The notes beneath the pieces were generated by a model. The model was not told where the DNA came from, did not search any database, and saw nothing but the letters and a program-made list of their open reading frames with translations. A DNA stretch of 64,000 bases from Spironucleus salmonicida (lineage: Eukaryota; Fornicata; Diplomonadida; Hexamitidae): positions 1,496,001 through 1,560,000 of the forward strand of contig CM035322.1 of assembly GCA_000497125.2 (NCBI GenBank), given 5' to 3'. Below, in pieces: positions 23,311 through 35,525 of the stretch; within the stretch, counting starts at the first letter, position 1, and each line of letters starts with the position of its first letter. Made by a program: the position numbers and the translations under genes.

Positions 23311-24042
23311 TCACATCATTCTTTTGCCTCTACCTCTTTTAATGTGGTCCTAGAGCTTGAAGCCGGAGAGCATGTTCAGTTATCTAGCTAATGTGAGATC
23401 ATCTGGGTCAACTTTTAAATCAATTTCATGGGCTCCCATTTCAACTAGCTGACCTTTTTTCCTGAGATAAAAATCTACTAGTTCGCCGATACTTTGCTCG
23501 TCCAGCATTGAGATTCTAGTGTTAAATTAATGCATTGAGCTATTAAAATCATCAGTTATGTTTTAAACTCCAATTTCGTTATCTTCGTATATTTTAACAA
23601 ATTAGGACACTGGAATCATATTATCTTAAATACCTTATAAAAGCCTGAGATAAGCTTTCCATGAGAATCCTTGCAACATGGCTCCTGCCTATTTTGCAAC
23701 AGTTTAAATAAAATTCCTTTCACCTTCGTCTGCTGAATTAATGAAATAATTCGTTGGAGAGTTTTTATTGTAGTCACGGCAATTTTACCATATTAAGGCT
23801 GATTCATAAATAAAATCACCAAAAGTATCATAGCAGTTTAATTGTAATTTTTATTTTAAGGTTAATAAATCCATAGGACGTCTGATAACTGAAAAGTAAT
23901 CTGGAATCTGTAATGCTTCAATATCGACTGGTTCCCAAAATAAATCACCTATGTTACGTATGCGCCTCATTTGATCACATGAGCGACATAATGCTGTGCG
24001 TAATGCCTAATTAATAGGAGTTAATGCCAAAGGGTCATTCAT
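23311..24042 (-). CDS. Bromodomain protein with NET-like C-terminus
   Basis: 243 residues. Residues about 30-125 form a bromodomain: LFWEPVDIEALQIPDYFSVI (the ZA-loop PVD, IPDYF), RRPMDLLTLKQKL, and ALIWQNCRDYNKNS with the acetyl-lysine-binding Asn. Residues about 155-235 resemble an NET/ET module (SMLDEQSIGELVDFYLRKKG, GAHEIDLKVDPDDLTL), as in BET-family and BDF factors. Such proteins read acetylated histones and recruit transcription factors in the nucleus. It is smaller than BET proteins and has one bromodomain only. A TTTTTCCACTTCAC element lies upstream. Confidence 0.92.
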
Positions 24043-24050
24043 TTAGTAAA

Positions 24051-24066
24051 GTGAAGTGGAAAAATT
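24051..24066 (-). promoter_or_regulatory. TTTTTCCACTTCAC element before the bromodomain gene
   Basis: Minus strand reads ATTTTTCCACTTCAC ending 8 bp before the ATG at 24042. It matches the T-run plus CCACTYC layout of the eS10 and uS15 elements. Function inferred. Confidence 0.35.
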
Positions 24067-24198
24067 TAATAATGACTAGGGGAGAGTAAAAGTAATAGAA
24101 TTAAATATTATATAATATAAAACTAATTACTTTTTTGATTATTTACCATTTCTTACAAATAATTATATAAAATAAATATCAATTTTAATTCTCAAAAA

Positions 24199-25374
24199 AT
24201 GGACAAATTTGATATTGTTTTATCTGACCTTCTAAAAAAGAAACCTGATTAAAATGACCTATAATTATTATTTAAATAATTATAATTGACAAGTAAACTA
24301 TCTTAACCTTCCGAGTTATTACCAGATAAATTATTATTACTATTTTCTTCACTTTTAAGTATAAATTCTTTGATATCCCCAACACTTAGACTTTTGGCTT
24401 ACTTATCACATTTTGATAATATAATGTCGGCATTTTTTCGGTCATCTTAATAATCCAATTTTGCTAATTTAAATTCTGACAAAAAAGATATAGAAGCTAT
24501 GTTTTATATTATAGCAGCACTTATTCAAATTAATGATAAGGAGATTACTCCAAATGCTGTCTTAGCTTTAGAAGGGTTGACATTTTATGGTCCTGGTAAA
24601 AGAATTGCATTACAATCGGGATGCTTAGAGGCATTAGATTAAAGAATATAAAAATTAGGATTTGAAAATATAACTAAATCAGAAATTGCGCTATTAGAAA
24701 CTATGTCAAATTTACTTTCTCATCCATAGCTTAGGTTTATCAGCATCATGGAAGAAGATAAAGAAATATCGCTTATTGGCAAGCTTTAGTCAATTCCAGC
24801 ATTTATACGAGCGGTTTTTTCTTCATTGACCGCTAGGTCTGCACAATCTTCTTGTGCTTGCTTATTTATTATGTTATACGAGGATTTTTGGAGAGTGTAC
24901 AATGTTATAGTTGGTGAAACTAATGGTACCGAAAAACCAAAATGCTTTCCTGTTTAAAGTGAAAATTTAATGGAGCTTATTTAAAAGTTAGTTGAAATTG
25001 CGATGAGTTTTAAGGAAGACGAAGGTGGTAAAGCTGCCAGTATGTGTCTTATTATAATTTGGCAGTGTCTCTAAGCAGAGCGAAATTTTGAAGGGTATGA
25101 TGTTTCATTATTAAAAAAGTTTATTGCTTGTTAAAAAGAACTTTTTGTTTTGTTAGAAATGCATTTGAATATATAAAATGAGTAGACTATTGAATAATGT
25201 GGAATTTAAAATTATAATAGCATAAAAGAATGGCATCTATAAGAGATAAATGAATGTATTGAAAAATAAACGGATATATTAGCAGAAGAACGAGTTAAAA
25301 GGTAGGCTGCTACAACTGGAAATATGAGGAGTGGAAATGTAAGAAATGGCAGAGTCAGCAGTTTAGACCTATGA
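24199..25374 (+). CDS. Helical protein of unknown function (391 aa)
   Basis: 391 residues from MDKFDIVLSDLLKKKPD to a TGA. The composition is Leu/Ile-rich with repeated short helices (for example LLLLFSSLLSINSLISPTL, and NAVLALEGLTFYGPGKRIAL near residue 125), suggesting an armadillo/HEAT-like solenoid, ending in a basic Arg/Gly/Asn tail (GNMRSGNVRNGRVSSL). No family is recognised. It is divergent from the bromodomain gene with 156 bp between starts. Confidence 0.8.
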
Positions 25375-25426
25375 GTGAGATATTAGATATTTAGCTTAAT
25401 GTTTTTACTTCATCAGAAATTAATGA

Positions 25427-25504
25427 TCACTTAGAACGCTGTCTCATCGCTCTTCTCTTACGAGAGTTTCTTCTCATACGCTTCCTTGCCCACTTTGCTC
25501 TCAT
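25427..25504 (-). CDS. RPL41: Ribosomal protein eL41 (25 aa)
   Basis: A 25-residue peptide beginning MRAKW and ending MRQRSK, with 15 Arg/Lys residues and the family pattern MRxKW-x-KRMRR...KRR-x-MRQRSK. eL41 is the shortest eukaryotic ribosomal protein, a single basic helix bridging the two subunits. The frame has no TAA/TAG and ends at TGA. The minus-strand sequence upstream (TTTTCTGCTCCCGCTCCATT) resembles the pyrimidine element of other ribosomal genes. It is easily missed because of its size, but the match over its full length is nearly exact. Confidence 0.93.
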   Translation of the reverse strand: MRAKWARKRMRRNSRKRRAMRQRSK

Positions 25505-25510
25505 TAGACA

Positions 25511-25530
25511 ATGGAGCGGGAGCAGAAAAT
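25511..25530 (-). promoter_or_regulatory. Pyrimidine element before eL41
   Basis: Minus strand reads ATTTTCTGCTCCCGCTCCAT about 7 bp before the ATG; T-run followed by C-rich GCTCCA. Considered a variant of the TTTTTCCACTCCA element. Confidence 0.35.
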
Positions 25531-25602
25531 TGTTATTAAATTTATTTATAATATTTTTTATATAATACTAATATAGAAGAAAAAATAAAAATAAAAGTAA
25601 TA

Positions 25603-26463
25603 TCAGTCTTTTTTATCAAACAACTCTATTAACTAACATAACTCCCAACTTTTATCAACAAATAGACCACCACTTTGAAATGCATTTCCAACTCCATTTC
25701 TATCAACTGTAACGGTACTTTATAATCTTGTATTTTTAGTACCAACGATAACAAGACTAGCTTCTCCCTCTTATTTGAGTAAGTGATTTGCTTATAATCT
25801 AATATCATCAAAAGTTTAAATTGGCCTATATTTATATGTTAAAGTTCCATTTTGAAGAATGTTTTATTTTACTTTTAAAAGTTTTAAGAATTTTACTTCT
25901 TTATTAACTAAAATTAACTAAAAAACTTAACTAATTATTTACTCGCCCAGTACTTTAATATTTTATTAGGATTTTTCGTTCAAAATATTTAATCTCATAA
26001 TACCATATTAAGGTTGGTTCGCAGGTTTTAATTACTAAATCTTAGTAAAATTTAGTGGTAATAATATGTCTGCGTCATATACATCAAATAATTCAATTGT
26101 AGAATTTTATAGTTAAATTTTATTTATTTCAGCTAAAATTAGTACCTATGCCCTATGAACATGTTCATAAAAAGGAAGTATTATTTATAGCAATTTCAAA
26201 TCACCAAAGATGGTTCCAGTCCCAGAAATTATCGACACTTGGTTGTTATTAATCAGAATAAATGTGTTAAATAGATCATATTCTTCTGTATAAACTAAAT
26301 TTCTAAGTTATATCTCTGCAGCTCTTTCATCTTATTTATCAAGGATAGGTATATGTTAAAATAATTTAATAAGAATTAGCTGTTATTTGGTATTCCTCTA
26401 TTAATACTATGATAGTATTTTTGAAATAATTGGTGTATCCTAACTAGAAATTTTATAAAACAT
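25603..26463 (-). CDS. Protein of unknown function (286 aa)
   Basis: 286 residues from MFYKISSQDTPIISK to TGA. It is Ile/Leu/Gln-rich with alternating strand-like segments (INNNQVSIISGTGTIFGDLK around residue 75-95, and SLVIVGTKNTRLQSTVTVDR near 240). No family recognised. It is divergent from the 695-aa gene; the two starts are only 48 bp apart, so they must share a very short promoter region. Confidence 0.7.
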
Positions 26464-26511
26464 TTTAATATTACTATCATTATATGGATATAAAAGTTAT
26501 AAATTTTAAAA

Positions 26512-28599
26512 ATGAACACACCCTTAATCAAGAAGCTTAAGTTAGACCCAAGAACAGTTATAATCACAAAAGAAAAATTAGAAAAATCACGATAATAATA
26601 TGCAATGAGATCATTCTCACTATAAAAACCGCCATAAGTTATATATAATAGGGCTGAAGTTCAATAAACTAAGAAAATTCATCGAGTTCCTTCACCATTA
26701 TAAAAGAATACTGTATTTGGAAGCTTATTATATTAATAATAATCATTATTTAAAGGATCTAACGTGGTATTTTCTCGAAAATTAGCAAAACGTCAAACAG
26801 AAGTTGATAAAGATGCAATTTAGAAATTTGGAACGTAGGCTCTAATAATGGAAAATTATAGACCATCATTACATGATTTAGATGAACTGAAATTAAAGAA
26901 ATGTACAAATTAACATTTTCAGAAGGCTTCCGGCGAGGATGATCAATTGGTACTATTCAAAAATTAGTTTTATGAAATTAGATAAAAATGGCCTATATTC
27001 ACACAAAATATATATTAAAATTGTAATATTGTTGAAAGTTATAGATTTTTGCTTGATATGTGCAAAATGTTTAGATATATGCGATAGAAACTGGTACATT
27101 CGGAATATTAAAAATTTTTAACTAGTATTATTGATATTAATGATCTACGCTTGCTACTGCTTGGTTTAATACAATCTTCAATGAATAGTAGCAGTGTTGC
27201 TGTAAATACTGGGTTGATTATTTTGTATTTTTTATTAGATTTGGATATCAGAATCAAGGATCTTAAATTTTTTAAAGAAGCTTTAAGAAGCTTTGCTATA
27301 AATTTTTTATAAAAATTAATATCAATTGTAGACAATGATAGAATAGGTTAAATAATATCTTTAATTATGTGGAAACTTGTTGCATTAAATATTATTTCCT
27401 TTAAAGAGTCAAGCATGTTATATTATCCTCACTTATATACAAATAACAGGTTACCAACATTAGTTAAAGCTTAACATAGATATAAAATTAACAAATAAAT
27501 ATTTTAATAACAGACAGGACTGATTTTTTCCTCTAATTTTTCTTCTCCAAATCTTTAAAATCTTTAACGTTATACTCTTAACATTTATTCAGACGCAAGT
27601 TAGGTTTCTAATTGTTATTTGGTAGCATTTAAATCCCCACCTAATATTAACGTCAATTCTTAAACCAAGGATTATGCGCGAGCTATTGCAAACATGTTAT
27701 AGTTATAGGGAGTTAAAGCTAGAAAAACGTTTTCAAGAAGCAATATTTCTTCTTCAGTTTAAATATTAAAGAAAGATCTATAACACTGTTTCAATCAAAT
27801 AGATTTTGAGTCTTTCTAGTAAAGATTTTCTTTATTCTCTAATATGACAGACGAACCAATTTTAACTTAACCAGACTCTTCTCCCATAGTTATATTAAGT
27901 ATTGATAGACCTGTTGTCTAAATTACTTTTGATACATATCAAAGGTCAGCCCCTATTGTATTCTCTCTAATTTCCGCAGGTCCATAAAAATAATTTACAA
28001 TTACAGACATTTACATAAACTAATGGACGGCATTGGACAAACTTCCACCTGTTCAATTTTTGGCTCCAGCTGTTATTTATCGCTAGAAGGCGGCAGAGAG
28101 AGCAAGCTTAAGGCTAAATAACAATATATAAACAATCCTACGAGTTCAGTTTGCGAAAAAATAAACAAAATTTGAAGAGGATTTAATTGAAGCATTAGCA
28201 GATACAAAAAAGAACAGAATGACTGAAAAGTACATAGTTAACGATTTTTTCGATTTGGTTCAAGATTAAGATTTATTGTTTGGAAATTATTTAGAAAGTG
28301 TACATATGCTGCAATAGCTAGAGGAAATTGGTTTAGATATTGTGAATTTCAAATTTCCCACTGTTTCTTAGGCAAGTTAGCAAATTTATGACAAAATGTG
28401 TGATGAAATTATGGTAGATTAGAATTATTAGGTTGGTACTATAGGACTGCTTGTTGAGCAAATGTATACTGAAATAACTATTCAATAATTGAAGAAAGCA
28501 AAGGCTTTAGAGGAAGAAGTACAAGAATATAGTAGTAGTGATGACTGGGCATTGAATGATCCAGTTGGAAAATCGAGTTAATTGGAGTAGCTATAGTGA
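26512..28599 (+). CDS. Protein of unknown function (695 aa)
   Basis: 695 residues from MNTPLIKKLKLDPRTVIITK to TGA. Residues about 180-300 are hydrophobic and helical (LRLLLLGLIQSSMNSSSVAV, GLIILYFLLDLDIRIKDLKF), either helical-repeat core or membrane-associated; no clear signal peptide. The C-terminal third is more GC-rich and Glu-rich, ending in an acidic/Gln tail (EEVQEYSSSDDWALND). No family recognised. Its stop lies 18 bp from the convergent coiled-coil gene. Confidence 0.8.
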
Positions 28600-28617
28600 C
28601 AAATAAAATTCACTTTA

Positions 28618-30309
28618 TCATGGGCCGAGTTCTAGTCTATGCTATTTGTTGATCTATTTAATTTTATCTGCATTTTGCTTTCTTTCCTCGGTGAATACTT
28701 TTAGCATTTTAGTTTTCTCTTGATCATCATTAATTCCTGAAAGAATTTACCTTCTTTCTTTCTCTCTCTCCTGCTCTTATTGAACAATCAGCTAAACTTC
28801 TTGTTGTTACTATAATCGACTCTAAATCGTTTTACGTTATGGGCTAATACTCTGAGTACCAGGTCTGAGTGCATTTCTAGTTTTTTAAGGCGAACCTGTC
28901 TAGGACCCTTATAATTTTTTCTTATTTACACCATAATACTTTTCATATTCAGCCTTTTACTTTTCGGCTTCAAATTTTGCATTAGACTATTAGACAAAAG
29001 ATACTTCTGCCTGCTTTGCCTATATAATTTCTTCCACTTTTTGGAACTTTAGTTTTAGTTGAGCCTCTTTAAACTTTCTATTGTACTCCTCTAGTTACAT
29101 TAATCTTTATGCTCTCTATCTACCTCTTTCTTCATTTAATTTGTACTTTTCATGTTTAATGCGGTCTTCAATAAGAACTTCATCTTAATACTTTTCATAT
29201 TTTTTCTTTTGTTCATCATACTTGACCTGTAAATCGTCAAGTTTCTTGATTGCACTAACCTCAAAGCTTTCTAAAATCTACATTGTCTTTTGGGCTTTAT
29301 TGATATTTTTATCTCCTAAATCTTTAGAAATTTAAGTTATCATAGCTTAATAATTTTATTAATGCTCCTTCAGGCTCTAATCTAGAGAAACGGAGAACTC
29401 AAACTTCTTTTGCATTGTTTTAGACATTGTCATTTCAACATTTTCTTTGATATGAGCTTCACGCTTCTAGATCCTATCCTTTAATTACTAAATTTTAAGT
29501 TCAATTTCTTTTGTTCGTTCTGTATCTCTTTGAATATCTAATAATTTTTTAGCTTCCGCCTTCTATTCTTTTTATTACATTGTTTACTCGTAGAAAATTT
29601 TAGATTTTTCCATCTTTTCACTTCGTTATGTGGCCTTTTAATTATTTTCTTACTTAATTCTGTCTCTAAAATCTTAAAGTCTGTTATTAATTTCTACTAA
29701 TTTTTTATCAGAGGCAGCTCTGATAATAGCTAATTTTCTTTAAAGTTCTTCTTCACGTTAGATTCTCTCTTATTCAACTTTAACATTTCGTGAATAAGTT
29801 TCCTTGGCCATATCTTGAGTACGTTTTTTATCCAACTCTTCCCTTTCTTTTATTCGTGCTTCTAGTTCATCATTTTTCTCTTCACGTTCTCTTTATTTTT
29901 CTTATTGAAACTCTTAAATTCTGAAAAAACGCTCTGTAACTACTGCTATTTCCTATTATCTACGTTCAATTAACTCTTGACGTTTTGTATCAGAAAGAAC
30001 CTCCTTTTTCGGTTAAGGAGCTAAGTGCTTCAATGCAGTTGGTCTACCCATAAGCTCATATTCAGCTTCAGTTATGCCTTAGCAAACTTCAGTATACTCT
30101 TTTTTAACCTCATCTACAGCTTCTTGCCGATCACGTTCAACTTCCTAGTATAAAAATTCGGCAATCTTTTTGTTGGTTGATAACGTATGTTAAGGTCTAT
30201 AAATTAAATCTTTAGGTTAATAACCTGCTTTTTTACATGAAAGGACTGACCTAGGAGTATTTACTTCTTAGGTTAATGGTTCTGGTAATTTAGACAAAGA
30301 AATTGACAT
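28618..30309 (-). CDS. Coiled-coil protein, member B of a three-gene family
   Basis: 563 residues. The N-terminus MSISLSKLPEPLTQEVNTPR leads to KKAGYQPKDLIYRPQ, then QGITEAEYELMGRPTALKHL at residues 77-96, which matches member A (80-98) and member C (48-66). From about 105 to 440 the sequence is a dense Lys/Glu/Arg coiled coil with RE/KE repeats, followed by a Thr/Ser/Pro linker (QGSQTGSPQKTRNALRPGTQ, about 465-485) and a final coil ending QHRLELGP. A flagellar or microtubule-associated structural role is inferred. Confidence 0.85.
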
Positions 30310-30430
30310 ATTAAGCGGTAAAAACATATGCTACCTATAATAATATAATATTAAGATAATTTTTGAAACACTTTGATGTAATTAAACCAATATTATATAT
30401 TTATTATTAGTGTGTAGGTTAGATTTATAA

Positions 30431-32029
30431 ATGGATTCATCGTAATAATATTTAGTAAACTGGGTGAATCTGTAGCTCAAAACGAAAGGTATTAAAATTT
30501 CGGATGTAAAAGCTGATTTTCACGATGGATTCAATTTAGTTTATTTATTAGAAGTAATATCTTAATAAAAATGTGATAAATAATTATAAGCACCTAAGAA
30601 TGAATTATTTTGCCTAAATAATCTTTAGCTTGGAATTAATATGGCTAAAAATATGGTTACAAATTTAACTGTAGATGCAAGAAATTTCTATAACGGAACA
30701 GAAATTGATGAAAAATTGATTTATGGTTTTATTTTCGACCTTATCATAAATTACTCAATAAAAGGTATTTAAAACGAATTATTATAACTTATTGAATAAT
30801 AGTTTTTAATTGATTCAACTGGAAATCTTCTTTCTTCATAAGGGACTACTGATTCATTGCTTACAATTAAACAGAATAAACTTTCCGATAAATAGGCTTT
30901 ACTTTTATGGTGTAACCGGATTATGAAGCCAGATAATATTTAGGTTGCTAATTTTACTACTGATTGGATTAATGGAGAGGCATTAGCATCGATTCTTCAC
31001 TAATTTAATGAGTCAAGTATTAATTTGAATGATTTTAGATAGCTTATTTCTTGTGATGAAGATATATTAAAAACCAATTTTAAATAGTTATTAGAGTAAA
31101 TGGAAAATCTAATGTAAGTAGAATAAATTATTTCAGAAAATTTTGTTACAAACTAACAGGAAAAAGCAATGATAACTTATTTAACGGTTGTTTATAAATA
31201 ATTTATTAACAATAAAAATAAAAAACATAATATCGGATTAATACAAAGATATATTACTCATAAAATTGAATTATAAAACTTATATCAGCATATTTAGGAA
31301 TTAATAAAATAAATATATAAAAACTAAGATGAAATCCAGAGTTATTGCAAAATTTTTTAAGAGGAAATAGAGTGTGAATAACTTAGTGAAAACTGCAAGA
31401 ACAAGTGTGAAGATATAACAACAAAATATTCTCTTATACTGTCTAACCTTTAATACTAGCGTGCTGAATATGAATAACTTAAATAGAATATTTTAAGCTT
31501 GTAGCTAGAATATGGGCATTTTCAAAAATAGTAATACGTTGCAAAAGATTTAATTTTTTAGGAAGTTATATCGTATGTAGAAGAACGTTATATAGAATCC
31601 AAACAATTAGCAGTTTAAAAATTTATTCAACTAACATAATTTTAAGATTAATAAGTTCTAGATTAGTTAGCACTATGTTGGAAATAAAATAGTATTGATG
31701 GGTAAATGAAATAGGAGATGTTTCTTTAATTTTTACATGAATAAAAAATTGATATTGATCTTATTAATTTTGATGTAATATTTACAAATACACATCAAGC
31801 TTCATTTGAGGAATTTCTTTTAATTTTTAATCAATAAAAAAGTAATAAGGATAATAAGGAATCGTTAATTAAATCTATCGAATTATTAAAAAATGAAAGT
31901 GGAGAGATTTCAATGAAAGATATTTCATAAGTGTTATCTACAAATGAAATAAATTGGATAGTTGACTAAAAGATTAACTCTGGCGATATGTTAGATCTTA
32001 AATAGTTTATATATTTATTCGATGAATGA
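30431..32029 (+). CDS. Alpha-actinin-like protein (two CH domains)
   Basis: 532 residues. CH1 spans about 5-115: YLVNWVNLQLKTKGIKISDV, ADFHDGFNLVYLLEVIS, and LGINMAKNMV (the DIV helix region). CH2 starts near 150: KQALLLWCNRIMKPDNIQV, TTDWINGEALASILHQFN, followed by LNDFRQLIS. Residues about 260-440 are a coiled coil standing in for spectrin repeats. The last 90 residues contain EF-hand-like helices (NESGEISMKDISQVLSTNEI), probably without calcium binding. Alpha-actinin crosslinks F-actin; the rod is shortened as in other protist forms. Divergent from coiled-coil member B, 121 bp between starts. Confidence 0.88.
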
Positions 32030-32120
32030 CTGAGAATTTCTATAATAAAATTTATTATTATCTATTTAAATAATTAAGAACAAGAACCTTTCTAAATCTA
32101 TAAACTATATTATTCTTCAC

Positions 32121-32441
32121 TCATTCAATATAATTGATCTGAACACTTTTAATACCTTTGTCAGTTCTAGGTTTTACTGGTGATGGTTAGACATCTTATC
32201 TATCAGCACTGTCATAGAAAAAGTTACTTGATTCTCGAATTTTGATAGTTCTTTATTTCAACTTTGTAATCAACTATTGATCTTTTTCGGTTAATGTTTG
32301 AAATAATATTTAACCTTCAGGGGTTTCAATAAATTCAATTAAATAATTAAGTTAACCGTTGAAAGTTTCATCTGAAAGAGATTCAATTTTTCGAACTGGT
32401 AAATTATCCGACAGTTTCAATAAAATAGTTACATATTCCAT
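32121..32441 (-). CDS. Small hypothetical protein (106 aa)
   Basis: 106 residues from MEYVTILLKLSDNLPVRKIE to VQINYIE. Balanced charged composition argues for coding; three Gln are TAA/TAG. It starts 45 bp from the divergent 749-aa gene. No family recognised. Confidence 0.6.
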
Positions 32442-32486
32442 TTTAAAAAGTACTTTTATTAGATATATAAATATATTTTTAGTAAA

Positions 32487-34736
32487 ATGGACTGGGCAGT
32501 TATACCAGATATTTAATTTTCAATTCAATCTGGATACTTTACATAGTTAACACTTAATCATAAATCTTTAAAGCTGCCGGCAAATGCTTACTATTTATAT
32601 CGAATAAAAGTTACACGACGAAATTAGACTATATTCTATTAATCTTTTTCTTATCATCAAAATTTTATATTTCCAACTTATATTAATGATAATTATGAAA
32701 TTACAATTACAAGTAGAATATTTTTTAATAGTTTGAGTCAATTGAATCTAGAGGTTTTAAAAAAATCTTCAGATGCGGCAAGTTTAATTCTAGAGAATGG
32801 ATGTAGAGAAATACAAAATGGTGTTATGAAAGATTTTATTTAATGCGCGAATAGCGATTAAATTGTTGCTGAATGTTGTCAGTATGCAGTTGGTATTTAT
32901 TAACATTAAAAAAAATTATTACCCCTAAACAGCTATGAATTTATAGACATCGATTAAGCTAAAATTGTATTTCTGTCCTGCTAGATTTATTTTTCAAATA
33001 TTAAAAAAATTAATTTTGAAGTTACTAATTAAATGTGTATTGATTCTAATTTAAAAAGTACAGGATTATATGGGTTGTATATTTATTGCTTAGAAGATGA
33101 TAATTTATCTAAATAACGAATTAAATTGTAATTAAGCGACGAAAAAGATTTTCAATATACAATATATTCAAAGATATATCAGCAGAATATTTGTATTGTT
33201 CCTGGGTTGAGTTCTGGATCAAGAATTTGTGCATAAACTTAAGGTAATACTGGAAAACCATAGATTCTTAGAGACCAGGATAGCTATACTATTTTTTAAA
33301 AGACGTATAAAATTAAAACTAGCCTACTTAATCCATAAAGTATAATAGGAAAAGAGTTTAATACAGCATTTATCATTTTTAATTAAGAATTATAATTATG
33401 CTAGGGAATAACTGGGTCAGGGAAAATAAATTTTGAAGTTCCATTATATTAAAATTCATTAAAACAAAATGTAATAAATAAAAATGATTAAATATTGATA
33501 AATTTATTCAAATTACCGGAATTTTATAGAGCCATTTAACATAATTTAATATTAAAAAAACCATGCATTAACTTAATATTTTATATTTCATTTGGTCTTA
33601 ATTATGTTATTTATCAAAATTAATCAAAATTTTAAGATTCATTATTTAGTACAAAGTAATCTCGAAGCTAAGTTTAAATTAATAAGTATGTAAAGAAAAA
33701 TATATTGTAGGAACGCATGTCCTTTGGTTTAATGAATCATTTAGGCTATATTGTTTTACATTACGATCTTATTTAGATTATTTCCTAATTAAAAATTTAA
33801 AATATTAGTATATAAATTACATCAATCATAGATGGTGTTGTTTTTTGTTAGGAAGATTAATACTACTTTACAATTTTAGTACAGTCTATCCTAGATGAAG
33901 TGTAAACATTTGCAATTTTAACAATTTTATTCACTGGGGATTTAATTAATATTTTTCCTTTGGATTTAAATAAGTTATATAATACTTAATTATATAATGA
34001 TAGTTAATAACTAATATCTATCTAACAATATAAATTAAATTGTATACTTTTAGTATTTCAACATCATGTGTCTTGTTTTAATACATTAACAGGTTAAATT
34101 ATTTTTACAATATCAAATAAGTCATCTTAAATTAAGTCAAATTATTAGATATCAATTTCAAACAGAATTTTCTCTTCTAATACTAAAGGACAGTAAGATC
34201 CACACGAGGTAATCTTGTTAACATCTGAATTTTTACCAACTTCATAAACAGAAGAATCTGATGAAATAGTAGTTACACCAGACAATATTGATAATATAGA
34301 GAGTTCAACTATAAATTAACATTATGCACCACAGTATATGCCATTAAAAATAGATTAATTAGAAAAGAAAGTTATCGTTTAAAACTCAGAACTTGGAGAG
34401 ATTATGGACTGTAGAATTTTTGAGTTCCGCAAGATTGAATTTGTATATTTTCTATAGCGTAAGAAGAATGGTATTTTTGGAATATGGATGAGTAAGAATG
34501 ATGAAAGGTTGGTTGTGGTAGGCGTTCAGAAAATCAGTTAATTCGGGATTACTGGTTAATTAATATAATAAGTAGATAGCGTATTTTTTATTGTATAAAC
34601 TGAGTCTCAGACAATATTGAGGGAGTTTGGTTTATTTGGTGAGGCAAGGCGCAGTATGCTCATTGATAAGATTGTGTATGGAATCGAGTTTAGTTATGGT
34701 CTCGAAGGGAAAGTTTATAAAAATGATTTTAGATGA
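32487..34736 (+). CDS. Protein of unknown function (749 aa)
   Basis: 749 residues beginning MDWAVIPDIQFSIQSGYFTQ. It is rich in Ile, Tyr, Asn and Gln and appears mostly beta-strand, with scattered Cys (for example QCANSDQIVAECCQYAVG near residue 122-140). The C-terminal 110 residues are more GC-rich and charged (RIFEFRKIEFVYFLQRKKNG and MSKNDERLVVVGVQKISQF). No transmembrane segment is convincing and no family is recognised. Its stop is 62 bp before uS15. Confidence 0.8.
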
Positions 34737-34775
34737 TTTTATATTATGAAAACATATATTTATTTAGGTTCAATT

Positions 34776-34791
34776 TTAATTTTCACTCCAC
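34776..34791 (+). promoter_or_regulatory. TTTTCACTCCA element before uS15
   Basis: The plus strand reads TTTAATTTTCACTCCACTT just before the ATG at 34799. It matches the eS10 element (TTTTTCCACTCCA) in both the T-run and the CACTCCA core, on a different gene and strand. Confidence 0.45.
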
Positions 34792-34798
34792 TTGTCCA

Positions 34799-35263
34799 AT
34801 GGCTCGCCAATATTCCAAAGGTAAAGGTATCGCTCGTTCCCTCATTCCCTCTGTCCGCAGAGCACCAGCTTTCTAGAAAGCTACCCCTGAATTTGTCGCC
34901 CAGACCATCTGCAGTCTAGCTAAAAAAGGTCATATGCCTTCTAAGATTGGTATGGTTCTCCGTGACCAGTTTGCTATCGGTAGAACCGAGCATATCACTC
35001 ATGCTGCTATTACCCGTATCCTCCGTGCTAATGGTCTTGCTCCTGAGCTCCCAGAAGATCTCTATTGCCTCATCCGTAAGGCTGTTGCTATCAGAAAACA
35101 TCTTGAACGTAATCCCCGTGATGTTTCTACCAAATATCATTTGATCCTTATAGAATCTAGAATCCACAGAATATCTCGTTATTATAGATCTACTCGTTCT
35201 CTTCCTCCCACCTTCCGCTATAAGCCTGCTAATGCTGCTGCTCTCCTTGCCACTTTCGCGTGA
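34799..35263 (+). CDS. RPS13: Ribosomal protein uS15 (RPS13)
   Basis: 154 residues, the usual size for eukaryotic uS15. The N-terminal extension MARQYSKGKGIARSLIPSVR and the core SLAKKGHMPSKIGMVLRDQF, GLAPELPEDLYCLIRKAVAI, RKHLERNPRDVSTKYHL and ILIESRIHRISRYYRSTRSL are all standard for the family. It binds 18S rRNA h20/h22 and sits at the subunit interface. The gene is moderately GC-rich and uses few TAA/TAG codons, consistent with high expression. An embedded alternative frame is a shadow. Confidence 0.97.
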
Positions 35264-35317
35264 TTTAATTTTTCGTTTGAAGCATAGATGTAGTGTTATA
35301 CTAGTCTAACGCAAATA

Positions 35318-35384
35318 CAAGATGTTATTTGGGAACAAATACCTTGTGCAACGATAGAGCTATTACTAAAGCTCTTTCACATTT
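35318..35384 (+). ncRNA. Possible H/ACA-like structured RNA (candidate)
   Basis: Two consecutive hairpins are visible just downstream of uS15 and stand out from the AT-rich surroundings. The first pairs CAAG (35318-35321) with CTTG (35343-35346) and TATTTG with CAAATA around a GGAA loop. The second pairs AGAGCT (35356-35361) with AGCTCT (35370-35375). ACA follows at 35379-35381, three bases before the proposed end, as in H/ACA snoRNAs. An H box is not convincingly placed. It could instead be a folded 3' UTR. Confidence 0.25.
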
Positions 35385-35525
35385 CTTATATATCTATAAT
35401 TTATTCTTTATTATTTGAGTAATTATGCAAACTGTATTCTTTTATAATATTTCTATATCTCTAAAATCTCCATATTTTAAACAACATTATATTATATAAT
35501 AATATAGCCGTAACTAAATTTTAAA

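Noticed and set aside
34916-35167. Minus and alternative plus frames inside uS15
   Set aside because: They overlap a strongly conserved ribosomal protein gene and have no recognisable content; they are shadows.
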